NCBI GenBank assembly: GCA_905236835.1
Contig: CAJOQY010000083.1
Span: 1 to 5,140 of the forward strand
DNA: 5,140 nucleotides
Direction of reading: 5' to 3'
Origin: an uncultured Oscillibacter sp.
Lineage (GTDB): Bacteria; Bacillota; Clostridia; Oscillospirales; Oscillospiraceae
A program made the translations under genes and the position numbers. This document shows positions 1-5,140 of this stretch, piece after piece. The notes under the pieces were generated by a model that saw only the letters and a list, made by a program, of their open reading frames with translations, made no database searches and had not been told where the DNA came from. Position 1 is the stretch's first letter. Each line of letters begins with the position of its first letter.

Positions 1-1
1 A

Positions 2-721
2 GACGAAAAACTTGCGCGGCTGGACTGGTCGAAATCCGAGCGGCTGGAACTGGTAAAAACCATGAAAGACGTGGGATTGCCTGTCCGTAGTATGTGCCTG
101 TCGGGACACCGGAAATATCCGATGGGATCGGCGGATCCGGCGATCCGGGCGCGGAGCATGGAAATCATGGAAAAGGCGATTCAATTGGCCGATGATCTGG
201 GCGTCCGGATTATCCAGCTGGCCGGATATGATGTATATTACGAGGAATCCAGTTCGGAAAGCAAGGCGTTATTTTTAGAGAATCTGAAAAAAGCGGCGGA
301 AATGGCGGCGGTCAAAGGCGTATTATTGGGCTTTGAGACGATGGAAACGCCGTTTATGAATACAGTATGGAAATCCATGTTTTATGTCAACGCCGTGGGC
401 AGTCCGTTTTTGGGCGTGTATCCGGATTCGGGCAATCTGACAAACGCCGCCGTCACGGACAAAGCGGATGTATTGGAAGATTTAAACTCCGGACGCGGGC
501 ATATATTCGCGCTGCATTTAAAAGAAACCGTTCCGGGCGTATTCCGTGAAGTGCCGTTTTGCACCGGCCATGTGAATTTTGAGGCCGTGATTCAAACGGC
601 GTGGAAACTTGGAATCCGGCGTTATGTCACGGAAATGTGGGATGTCGGAAAAGAAAGCTGGAAAAGCGATATACAATTCGCCTGCTCCACCATGCGCGGA
701 ATTTTAGACAAGCAAGTATAA
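2..721 (+). CDS. ulaE: L-xylulose-5-phosphate 3-epimerase, UlaE/SgbU type (5' partial)
   Basis: This enzyme would convert L-xylulose 5-phosphate to L-ribulose 5-phosphate in the cytoplasm. The reading frame is open from base 2, and the first 20 codons before the ATG at 62 (beginning DEKLARLDWSKSERL) match the family. That ATG is therefore internal and the true start lies left of the window. The 239 visible codons compare with about 284 residues in E. coli UlaE, so roughly 43-45 residues are missing. Family landmarks, counting from base 2, are SMCLSGHR at 30-37 and GYDVYY at 75-80. The likely metal ligands of this xylose-isomerase-like TIM barrel are Glu112, Asp142 (in YPDSGNL), His172 (in LHLKET) and Glu211 (in TEMW). 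Their spacing fits my recollection of E. coli Glu155, Asp185, His211 and Glu251, with about four extra residues between the second and third. The gene ends 94 nt before the araD-like start. A hexulose-phosphate isomerase-like relative is possible but less likely. Confidence 0.86.
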   Translation, partial: DEKLARLDWSKSERLELVKTMKDVGLPVRSMCLSGHRKYPMGSADPAIRARSMEIMEKAIQLADDLGVRIIQLAGYDVYYEESSSESKALFLENLKKAAEMAAVKGVLLGFETMETPFMNTVWKSMFYVNAVGSPFLGVYPDSGNLTNAAVTDKADVLEDLNSGRGHIFALHLKETVPGVFREVPFCTGHVNFEAVIQTAWKLGIRRYVTEMWDVGKESWKSDIQFACSTMRGILDKQV

Positions 722-815
722 ATATTTATAAATATTATTATAATATTATATAAAATTATATAAATTAATGACATATAATATTACGCGGGGAAAACGGAAA
801 GGAGAAAAATTTATC
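722..815. other. A/T-only intergenic spacer with small palindromes
   Basis: From 717 to 769 there is no G or C at all, in sharp contrast with the roughly half-G/C genes on either side. The run holds several inverted repeats: a 12-bp palindrome ATAAATATTTAT at 718-729 that includes the ulaE stop codon, a 7-bp arm pair AATATTA/TAATATT at 731-747 with a 3-nt centre, and a 12-bp palindrome TATAATATTATA at 739-750. The -10-like words TATAAT occur at 739-744 and 774-779, but I find no convincing -35 partner. The spacer may hold a promoter or only be composition-driven; I cannot decide. Confidence 0.5.
798..804 (+). promoter_or_regulatory. Ribosome binding site of the araD-like gene
   Basis: The word AAAGGAG ends 11 nt before the ATG at 816. 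It decides the start: the frame is also open from an ATG at 768, but that one is preceded only by A/T-rich sequence with no purine-rich site, and it would add 16 residues not found in the family. Confidence 0.8.
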
Positions 816-1514
816 ATGCTGGAGGAACTGAAAAAGAAGGTATACGAGGCCAATATGGAACTGCCCCGGCGCAATCTGGTCACTTATACATGGGGCAACG
901 TCAGCGGGATTGACCGGGAAAAGGGCTTGTTTGTCATCAAGCCGTCCGGCGTGGAATATGACGAGTTAAAGCCGGAAGATCTGGTTGTCATGGATTTGAA
1001 AGGCAATCAGGTTGAGGGCAAATTAAATCCGTCGTCGGACACGAAAACGCATTTGATTTTATATAACGCGTTTGAGAATATCGGCGGCATTGTGCATACG
1101 CACAGCCCGTATGCCGTCGGATGGGCGCAGGCCGGGGAAGATATTCCGTGCTACGGCACGACGCACGCGGATTATTTTTACGGCCCCATTCCGTGCGCCC
1201 GGCATCTGACGCAAGAGGAATTAGACGAGGATTATGAATTAAATACCGGTAAAATTATCGTCGAGACGTTTAAAAATCGCAAAATTGACCCCGCCGCCGT
1301 TCCCGCCGTGATTTGCCACAGCCACGGCCCGTTCCCATGGGGCAAGGACGCCGCGCAAGCCGTGTATCACGCGGTCGTATTGGAAGAAGTGGCGAAAATG
1401 GCGATATTTACAAGACAGGTCAAAGCGTCCGCCGCGCCCGCGCCCCAGCGGATTCAGGACAAGCATTATATGCGCAAACACGGCCCGAACGCTTATTACG
1501 GACAGAAAAAATAA
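816..1514 (+). CDS. araD: L-ribulose-5-phosphate 4-epimerase (AraD/UlaF/SgbE family)
   Basis: This is a class II aldolase-fold epimerase that interconverts L-ribulose 5-phosphate and D-xylulose 5-phosphate in the cytoplasm, using a bound zinc. The product is 232 residues, against 231 in E. coli AraD, and aligns end to end. Visible landmarks are TWGNVS at 25-30, IKPSGV at 41-46 (phosphate/substrate loop), NPSSDTKTH at 71-79 with Asp75, and VHTHSPYA at 93-100 with zinc ligands His94 and His96. Further on are GTTHADYF at 114-121 with the catalytic Asp119, SHGPFPWG at 169-176 with the third zinc ligand His170, and HGPNAYYGQ at 222-230 with Tyr228, the counterpart of E. coli Tyr229. All known active-site positions are present, so it should be active. 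The sequence alone does not separate AraD from the paralogues UlaF and SgbE. Its neighbours (UlaE-like and LyxK-like) favour an L-xylulose/ascorbate-type pathway over arabinose. Confidence 0.93.
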   Translation: MLEELKKKVYEANMELPRRNLVTYTWGNVSGIDREKGLFVIKPSGVEYDELKPEDLVVMDLKGNQVEGKLNPSSDTKTHLILYNAFENIGGIVHTHSPYAVGWAQAGEDIPCYGTTHADYFYGPIPCARHLTQEELDEDYELNTGKIIVETFKNRKIDPAAVPAVICHSHGPFPWGKDAAQAVYHAVVLEEVAKMAIFTRQVKASAAPAPQRIQDKHYMRKHGPNAYYGQKK

Positions 1515-1533
1515 TATTATTCGCCTGAGCGTT

Positions 1534-1561
1534 TTGATTTTATATAATATAATTATATAAT
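1534..1561 (+). promoter_or_regulatory. Possible sigma-A-type promoter upstream of transketolase
   Basis: TTGATT (1534-1539, four of six matches to TTGACA) is followed after 16 nt by a perfect TATAAT (1556-1561). Transcription would begin near 1568 and leave a leader of about 30 nt with the ribosome binding site in it. Because the region is A/T-only, TATAAT words arise easily (also at 1543-1548 and 1566-1571), so this is tentative. Confidence 0.33.
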
Positions 1562-1580
1562 AAAATATAATAAATATTTC

Positions 1581-1586
1581 AAGGAG
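1581..1586 (+). promoter_or_regulatory. Ribosome binding site of transketolase N-terminal subunit
   Basis: AAGGAG lies 11 nt before the ATG at 1598, the same spacing as for the araD-like gene and the second transketolase gene. It supports the chosen start. Confidence 0.8.
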
Positions 1587-1597
1587 CTGATTATTGT

Positions 1598-2452
1598 ATG
1601 ACGCCCGCGGAAAACAAAGATTTGCGCTTGAAGGCCGTACAGGTCCGGGAAGGCGTTCTTACCAGTACCCACGGCGCGAAAGCCGGACATCCCGGCGGAT
1701 CGCTGTCCAGCGCGGAAATGTTCACTTATTTGTATTTTAAAGAACTCCGGATTGATCCCAAAAATCCCAAGGATCCGGATCGGGATAGATTTGTATTGTC
1801 CAAAGGCCACACCACGCCGGGATTATATAGCGCGCTGGCGCTCCGGGGCTTCTTCCCGGTGGACGATCTGCCCACGTTCCGGCATATTGACTCGTATTTG
1901 CAGGGACATCCGAATATGAACACGGTCCCCGGCGTGGATATGTCCACGGGATCGCTCGGACAGGGCATTTCCGCCGCCGCCGGTATGGCCAAAGGCGCGA
2001 AAGTCACGGGCAAAGATATAAAAGTTTATACGCTTTTGGGCGACGGCGAACTTGCCGAGGGCGAAGTGTGGGAAGCCACGATGTTTTCCGCGCATTATAA
2101 ATTAGATAATTTATGCCTGATTGTGGATATTAACGGCCTGCAAATCGACGGACGCACGAAAGATGTCATGAATACGGAGCCGGTTGATGATAAATTTAAA
2201 GCGTTCGGCTGTGACGTGATTCAGATTAACGGCCATGATTTTTATGAAATCGAGCGCGCGTTCGCGAAATTCCATGAAAATCAGGGCAAGGGCAAGCCGA
2301 CCGTGATTTTGATGAAAACGACAAAGGGCAAAGGCGTTTCTTATATGGAAGACAAGGCCGGATGGCACGGCAAAGCGCCGAATGATGACGAATACGCCAA
2401 AGGCATGGCGGAACTGGAAGCGGCCCGGAAACAGATCGAACAGGAGGCGTAA
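1598..2452 (+). CDS. Transketolase, N-terminal (TPP pyrophosphate-binding) subunit
   Basis: This is the first half of a split transketolase, which moves a two-carbon ketol unit from D-xylulose 5-phosphate to aldose phosphates in the non-oxidative pentose phosphate pathway. It is 284 residues, the usual size for such subunits. It carries the thiamine diphosphate PP domain: AGHPGGS at 29-35 (His31), DRFVLSKGH at 63-71 (His71), the loop GSLGQG at 118-123, and the TPP/metal motif beginning GDGELAEGE at 148-156 and closing with Asn179 in VDING. The C-terminal GKGVSYMED at 244-252 and GWHGKAP at 255-261 are also typical. It lacks the pyrimidine-binding and C-terminal domains, which are supplied by the gene starting 6 nt downstream. 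The two products must assemble to be active. In this cluster it would take up the D-xylulose 5-phosphate made by the AraD-type enzyme. Confidence 0.94.
   Translation: MTPAENKDLRLKAVQVREGVLTSTHGAKAGHPGGSLSSAEMFTYLYFKELRIDPKNPKDPDRDRFVLSKGHTTPGLYSALALRGFFPVDDLPTFRHIDSYLQGHPNMNTVPGVDMSTGSLGQGISAAAGMAKGAKVTGKDIKVYTLLGDGELAEGEVWEATMFSAHYKLDNLCLIVDINGLQIDGRTKDVMNTEPVDDKFKAFGCDVIQINGHDFYEIERAFAKFHENQGKGKPTVILMKTTKGKGVSYMEDKAGWHGKAPNDDEYAKGMAELEAARKQIEQEA
2442..2447 (+). promoter_or_regulatory. Ribosome binding site of transketolase C-terminal subunit, inside the upstream gene
   Basis: AGGAGG lies within the last codons of the N-terminal subunit gene, 11 nt before the ATG at 2459. Only 6 nt separate the stop from that ATG. 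Ribosomes ending the first gene could reinitiate at the second, which would keep the two subunits in balance. Confidence 0.8.
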
Positions 2453-2458
2453 ATTTTT

Positions 2459-3400
2459 ATGGCTGATGTAAAAAAAGTAGCGACGCGCGACAGTTACGGC
2501 AATGCCCTGAAAGAACTGGGCGCGGAAAAAGAAAATCTTGTCGTACTCGACGCGGATCTGGCCGGGGCGACGAAAACCGGCGTGTTTCAGAAAGCGTTCC
2601 CGGATCGGCATTTTGACTGCGGCATTGCCGAATGCAATATGATCGGCGTCGCCGCCGGACTGTCGACGATGGGACTGGTCCCGTTCGCGTCCACGTTCGC
2701 GATGTTCGCCGCCGGACGCGCGTTTGAACAGGTGCGCAATACAATAGGCTATCCGCATTTAAACGTGAAAATCGGCGCGACGCACGGCGGAATTTCCGTC
2801 GGCGAGGACGGCGCGTCGCATCAATGCTGTGAGGATTTCGCCTTAATGCGGACCATTCCCGGCATGACGGTTTTATGTCCGGCGGATGATATAGAAGCCC
2901 GCGCGATGGTCCGCGCCGCGTATGACATGACAGGCCCGGTTTATATGCGTTTCGGACGCGCCGCGACGCCGGTTTTCCATGAGGATAATTTTAAATTTGA
3001 AATCGGCAAAGGCGAAGTATTACGCGAGGGAAATGATATAGCGATTATCGCAACGGGCATTATGACGCCGGAGGCGATTGACGCCGGAAACGCGCTTGCC
3101 GAGGCCGGCATTCAGGCGCGCGTGATTAATATGGCGACGATCAAGCCGATAGACGCGGATTTGATATTAAAAGCCGCGAAAGAATGCGGAAAAATTATCA
3201 CGGTCGAGGAGCATAATATTATCGGCGGATTGGGCGAGGCCGTGTGCGGCGTGGTGAGTGAAAATCATCCCGTGCCGGTGAAGCGGATCGGCGTCAATGA
3301 CGAGTTCGGACACTCCGGACCGGCGGGAGAATTATTAAAGCAATTTGGCCTCAGCGCGGAAAATATCGTCAAACACGCCCGCGCTATGTGCGGAAAATAA
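2459..3400 (+). CDS. Transketolase, C-terminal (pyrimidine-binding) subunit
   Basis: This is the second half of the split transketolase, 313 residues, which is normal for the subunit. The pyrimidine-binding domain comes first. It holds DCGIAECNMIGVAAG at 53-67, where Glu58 is the likely conserved glutamate that activates the aminopyrimidine ring of TPP (E. coli Glu411), and SVGEDGASHQ at 113-122, where His121 is probably the counterpart of a substrate-binding histidine. PVYMRFGR at 160-167 follows. The C-terminal transketolase domain runs from about 185 to the end and includes TVEEHNIIGGLGEAV at 248-262 and NDEFGHSG at 280-287. The closest look-alikes are DXP synthase and pyruvate dehydrogenase E1 beta. 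The GEDGxSHQ motif is shared with DXP synthase, but the separate N-terminal partner directly upstream argues for transketolase. Confidence 0.93.
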   Translation: MADVKKVATRDSYGNALKELGAEKENLVVLDADLAGATKTGVFQKAFPDRHFDCGIAECNMIGVAAGLSTMGLVPFASTFAMFAAGRAFEQVRNTIGYPHLNVKIGATHGGISVGEDGASHQCCEDFALMRTIPGMTVLCPADDIEARAMVRAAYDMTGPVYMRFGRAATPVFHEDNFKFEIGKGEVLREGNDIAIIATGIMTPEAIDAGNALAEAGIQARVINMATIKPIDADLILKAAKECGKIITVEEHNIIGGLGEAVCGVVSENHPVPVKRIGVNDEFGHSGPAGELLKQFGLSAENIVKHARAMCGK

Positions 3401-3405
3401 AATAT

Positions 3406-3417
3406 ATTTCGCGAAAT
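3406..3417. promoter_or_regulatory. Perfect 12-bp palindrome, operator-like
   Basis: ATTTCGCGAAAT is identical to its reverse complement and begins 6 nt after the transketolase stop. It overlaps a second 10-bp palindrome, AAATATATTT, at 3400-3409. The size and symmetry suit a dimeric repressor site, but no regulator is in view and it does not match an operator I can name. Confidence 0.3.
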
Positions 3418-3421
3418 TTTA

Positions 3422-3455
3422 CCCCCTTCCCTGAAAACAGGGGAGGGGGATTATT
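3422..3455 (+). terminator. Strong hairpin, probable terminator or mRNA-end structure
   Basis: The arms CCCCCTTCCCTG (3422-3433) and CAGGGGAGGGGG (3438-3449) pair over 12 positions with a single T-G wobble around an AAAA loop. The following sequence ATTATT is only a weak T-tract, so termination may be partial. The TTTT before the hairpin serves the opposite strand no better. It would partly insulate the kinase from the upstream genes or protect the 3' end of the upstream message. Confidence 0.6.
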
Positions 3456-3474
3456 GAAATATAATTGAAATATA
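3453..3474. repeat. Tandem direct repeat of 11 bp
   Basis: ATTGAAATATA occurs twice, back to back, at 3453-3463 and 3464-3474, with no mismatch. The core TGAAA appears a third time in the same 11-bp phase at 3477-3481. The repeat lies between the hairpin and the kinase start. Copies at one helical turn could seat an activator or repressor on one DNA face; no protein can be named. Confidence 0.6.
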
Positions 3475-3494
3475 TATGAAACGGGGAAAGAGTT

Positions 3495-5030
3495 ATGCGT
3501 TATTATATCGGTCTGGACAACGGCGGAACGGCGACAAAAGCGGCGTTGTTTGATAATACCGGGAAAGAGATCGGCGCTTACGGAATTTCCACGAAGTCTA
3601 TCGCGCTGAAACCGGGCTTTATTGAGCGCGATATGGAGGAAATGTGGGACGCCAATTGCGAAGTGATCCGGGAGGTATTGAAACAAACCGGGATTTCGGC
3701 GTCGGATGTCGCCGGACTGGGGATTTCCGGACACGGCAAGGGATTATATCTCTGGGGAAAAAATCATAAACCGGCGCGCAACGGGATTATATCAACGGAT
3801 AACCGGGCGTGGCGGTATGTGAAGGACTGGAAAGAAAACGGGATTGAGGCGAAAGCGTTTGAATTATCATGCCAGCATATTATGTCGTGCCAGCCGTCAG
3901 CGTTGTTGGCGTGGCTGAAAGACAACGAGCCGGAGAATTATAAAAATATAAAATATATATTCGCGTGCAAAGATTATATTCGATATAGATTAACGGGCGA
4001 GGCGAAAGCGGAAATCACGGATTATTCGGGATCGGGCCTGATGAATTTAAAAACCGGCGAATTTGACAGGGAATTATTAAAATTATATGGCATTGAGGAT
4101 ATATTTGACGCGTTGCCGCCGCTGTGCCGGGCCACGGAGATATGCGGATATGTCACGGACGAAGCGGCGGCGAAATGCGGACTGAAAGCCGGTACGCCGG
4201 TCATTGGCGGGATGTTTGATATAAACGCCTGCGCGATTGCCGCCGGCGTCACGGACCCGGATAAAGTCTGCATGATCGCCGGAACATGGTCGATTAATGA
4301 ATATATCCGAAAAGAACCCGTATTAGACGGGACCGTTCAGATGAATTCGTTATTCGCCCTGCCGGGATATTATTTAATCGAGGAATCGTCGCCGACCTCA
4401 GCGGGAAATTTGACGTGGTTTATCAAGCAAATTATACCGGAATTGGAACAGCAGGTAAAATCAACCGGTGAAAGCGTATATGATATATTGGATGACAGCG
4501 TGGAGAGCATACCGCCGGAGGAATTCGTGCCGATCTTTCTGCCGTTTTTAATGGCGTCGAATGCGCATCCGAACGCGAAAGGCTGTTTTATCGGCATGAG
4601 CGCGGCGCATACGAGAGAACATTTGGCACGGAGTATTTTCGAGGGCGTGACGTTCTGCCATCGTTATCACTACGAACGGCTGATGAAAACGCGGAATGTA
4701 AAGCCGACTGTAATCCGATTGGCGGGCGGCGCGGCGCGCGCGTATGTCTGGGCGAAGATGTTCGCGGATGTGATGCGGGTCCCCGTTGAGACGTTACAGG
4801 CGAATGAGACGGGCGCGCTGGGGTGCGCAATCGCGGCGGCGGCGGCCACGGGCGAATACGCGTCTTTGAACGACGCGATTTCGCATATGGCGTCATTTTC
4901 GCCCGTGATTTATCCGGACGCGTCAAAAGCGGAGATTTATAATAAAAAATACGCGTTATACGTCCGCGCGATTGAGTGTCTGGACGGCCTCTGGGATCAA
5001 ATGCAGGAACTTGTGGAGAATCAATCATAA
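3495..5030 (+). CDS. lyxK: FGGY-family carbohydrate kinase, probable L-xylulokinase (LyxK-like)
   Basis: This is an ATP-dependent cytoplasmic sugar kinase of 511 residues; E. coli LyxK has about 498. The N-terminal FGGY domain opens with the phosphate-binding GLDNGGTATKAALFD at 6-20, then GISGHGKGLYL at 76-86 and the STDNRA motif at 100-105, all close to LyxK. GGMFDINACAIAAG at 238-251 carries the likely catalytic base Asp242. The C-terminal domain shows AGTWSIN at 262-268, ESSPTSAGNLTWF at 297-309, FLPFLMASNAHP at 348-359, the interdomain EGVTFCH at 383-389 and the nucleotide-binding LAGGAARAYVWAKMFADV at 409-426. The match to LyxK along most of its length favours L-xylulose. The relative YiaP phosphorylates 3-keto-L-gulonate, so that substrate remains possible, and xylulokinase or ribulokinase are less likely. 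The start at 3495 follows a purine-rich GGGGAAAGAG at 3483-3492, a weaker site than those of its neighbours. Codons TTA and ATA look more frequent here than in the transketolase genes. Confidence 0.78.
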   Translation: MRYYIGLDNGGTATKAALFDNTGKEIGAYGISTKSIALKPGFIERDMEEMWDANCEVIREVLKQTGISASDVAGLGISGHGKGLYLWGKNHKPARNGIISTDNRAWRYVKDWKENGIEAKAFELSCQHIMSCQPSALLAWLKDNEPENYKNIKYIFACKDYIRYRLTGEAKAEITDYSGSGLMNLKTGEFDRELLKLYGIEDIFDALPPLCRATEICGYVTDEAAAKCGLKAGTPVIGGMFDINACAIAAGVTDPDKVCMIAGTWSINEYIRKEPVLDGTVQMNSLFALPGYYLIEESSPTSAGNLTWFIKQIIPELEQQVKSTGESVYDILDDSVESIPPEEFVPIFLPFLMASNAHPNAKGCFIGMSAAHTREHLARSIFEGVTFCHRYHYERLMKTRNVKPTVIRLAGGAARAYVWAKMFADVMRVPVETLQANETGALGCAIAAAAATGEYASLNDAISHMASFSPVIYPDASKAEIYNKKYALYVRAIECLDGLWDQMQELVENQS

Positions 5031-5140
5031 TTTTTCTAACTGAGCGGTTGAATCCCCCCGGCGGATCCTTGGCGGACGGCCAACGCGCCGCCACCCTTTC
5101 ACAAGGGAGGCAAAACGGGAGAAACCGCCCTCAAGCCCCC
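5031..5140. repeat. G/C-rich non-coding tail, repeat-like element
   Basis: After the kinase stop the sequence holds no gene. It begins with TTTTTCTAA, which is followed by AACTGAGCGGTT (5038-5049, with AAC/GTT ends) and then turns strongly G/C-rich. Inverted arms include TTGGC/GCCAA at 5069-5083 and GGCGG/CCGCC at 5071-5092, plus a hairpin at 5090-5111. Read on the - strand, the pattern of CTCCCTTGTGAAAGGG followed by a variable G/C-rich middle and an end GGGGGATTC resembles dispersed intergenic repeats I recall from gut Bacillota. That resemblance is memory, not a search result. The element runs to, and possibly past, the window edge. Confidence 0.5.
5090..5111 (+). terminator. Hairpin downstream of the kinase, possible terminator
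   Basis: GCCACCCTT and AAGGGAGGC pair over nine positions with one A-A mismatch around a TCAC loop. It is followed by AAAACGGG rather than a T-tract, so intrinsic termination on the + strand is not supported. It is the first strong simple hairpin after the kinase and sits inside the repeat-like tail. It could act as a 3'-end structure only. Confidence 0.3.

Larger units (their letters stand above)
1515..1597. other. A/T-rich spacer before the transketolase genes, with inverted repeat
   Basis: Bases 1537-1579 contain no G or C. An A/T-only inverted repeat with 9-bp arms, TTATATAAT (1540-1548) and ATTATATAA (1552-1560), surrounds a 3-nt centre. It resembles the inverted repeat at 731-747, which also has a 3-nt centre. 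An RNA hairpin of this kind would be weak, and no T-tract terminator is evident. The spacer also holds a possible promoter and the transketolase ribosome binding site. Confidence 0.5.
3401..3494. other. Structured spacer between transketolase and kinase
   Basis: In 94 nt this spacer packs a 12-bp palindrome (3406-3417), a strong hairpin (3422-3449), an 11-bp tandem repeat (3453-3474) with a TATAAT word at 3460-3465, and the kinase ribosome binding region. Its density contrasts with the plain A/T spacers upstream. It suggests that the kinase gene is controlled separately, or at least differently, from the transketolase genes. Confidence 0.55.

Noticed and set aside
62..64. ATG at 62 as the true start of the first gene
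   Set aside because: The frame is open to the window edge, and the 20 codons before it match the UlaE family, so the gene is cut by the window rather than short.
768..815. Upstream ATG at 768 as the start of the araD-like gene
   Set aside because: It would add 16 residues (MTYNITRGKRKGEKFI) absent from the family, has no ribosome binding site, and would place AAAGGAG inside the coding region. The ATG at 816 fits family length and spacing.
722..815. Possible riboswitch or tRNA in the spacers
   Set aside because: The spacers are under 100 nt and mostly A/T-only, with no cloverleaf, CCA end or conserved aptamer core that I can recognise.
1524..1530. CTGAGCG shared by the spacer at 1524-1530 and the tail at 5040-5046
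   Set aside because: Seven bases in two places are expected by chance and the flanks do not match.
2111..2758. Long open frame of 215 codons on the - strand across the transketolase junction
   Set aside because: It lies opposite two well-supported transketolase genes, reads as low-complexity Arg/Phe/His-rich protein, and has no recognisable domain. It is a shadow of codon bias.
4588..5094. Open frame of 168 codons on the - strand opposite the kinase 3' end
   Set aside because: The product is rich in Pro, Arg and Ser, as expected from the complement of a biased gene, and the kinase on the + strand accounts for the sequence. Its start would lie in the repeat-like tail.

Overview
The window is a carbohydrate-catabolism gene cluster, all on the + strand. 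Five coding regions fill almost all of it. In order they are: the 3' part of an L-xylulose-5-phosphate 3-epimerase gene (UlaE/SgbU type, cut by the left window edge), an L-ribulose-5-phosphate 4-epimerase (AraD/UlaF/SgbE type), the N-terminal and C-terminal subunits of a split transketolase, and an FGGY-family kinase that most resembles L-xylulokinase (LyxK). A G/C-rich repeat-like tail of about 110 bases closes the window.

The enzymes form one inferred route. The kinase phosphorylates L-xylulose (or a related keto-sugar). The UlaE-type epimerase converts L-xylulose 5-phosphate to L-ribulose 5-phosphate. The AraD-type epimerase converts that to D-xylulose 5-phosphate. The two-subunit transketolase then passes it into the non-oxidative pentose phosphate pathway. 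No transporter, regulator, 3-keto-L-gulonate-6-phosphate decarboxylase or sugar dehydrogenase is visible, so the original sugar (L-xylulose, L-lyxose, ascorbate or a diketogulonate) cannot be fixed from this window.

The organism is probably an anaerobic member of the Bacillota (Clostridia or a relative). The reasons are strong AAGGAG/AGGAGG ribosome binding sites, a transketolase split into two genes, and moderate-GC coding sequence with extremely A/T-rich spacers. This assignment is inference; other phyla, such as Spirochaetota, are not excluded.

Layout: 2-721 ulaE-like (partial); 722-815 an almost purely A/T spacer; 816-1514 araD-like; 1515-1597 an A/T-rich spacer with a possible promoter; 1598-2452 and 2459-3400 the transketolase pair, 6 nt apart and probably translationally coupled; 3401-3494 a dense control-like spacer holding a 12-bp palindrome, a strong 12-bp hairpin and an 11-bp tandem repeat; 3495-5030 the kinase; 5031-5140 non-coding, G/C-rich and hairpin-forming. 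I see no CRISPR array, RNA gene, transposase, phage gene or clearly unknown protein. The most interesting points are the transketolase inside an L-pentose operon, the structured spacer before the kinase, and the repeat-like tail. I do not claim a new system here.
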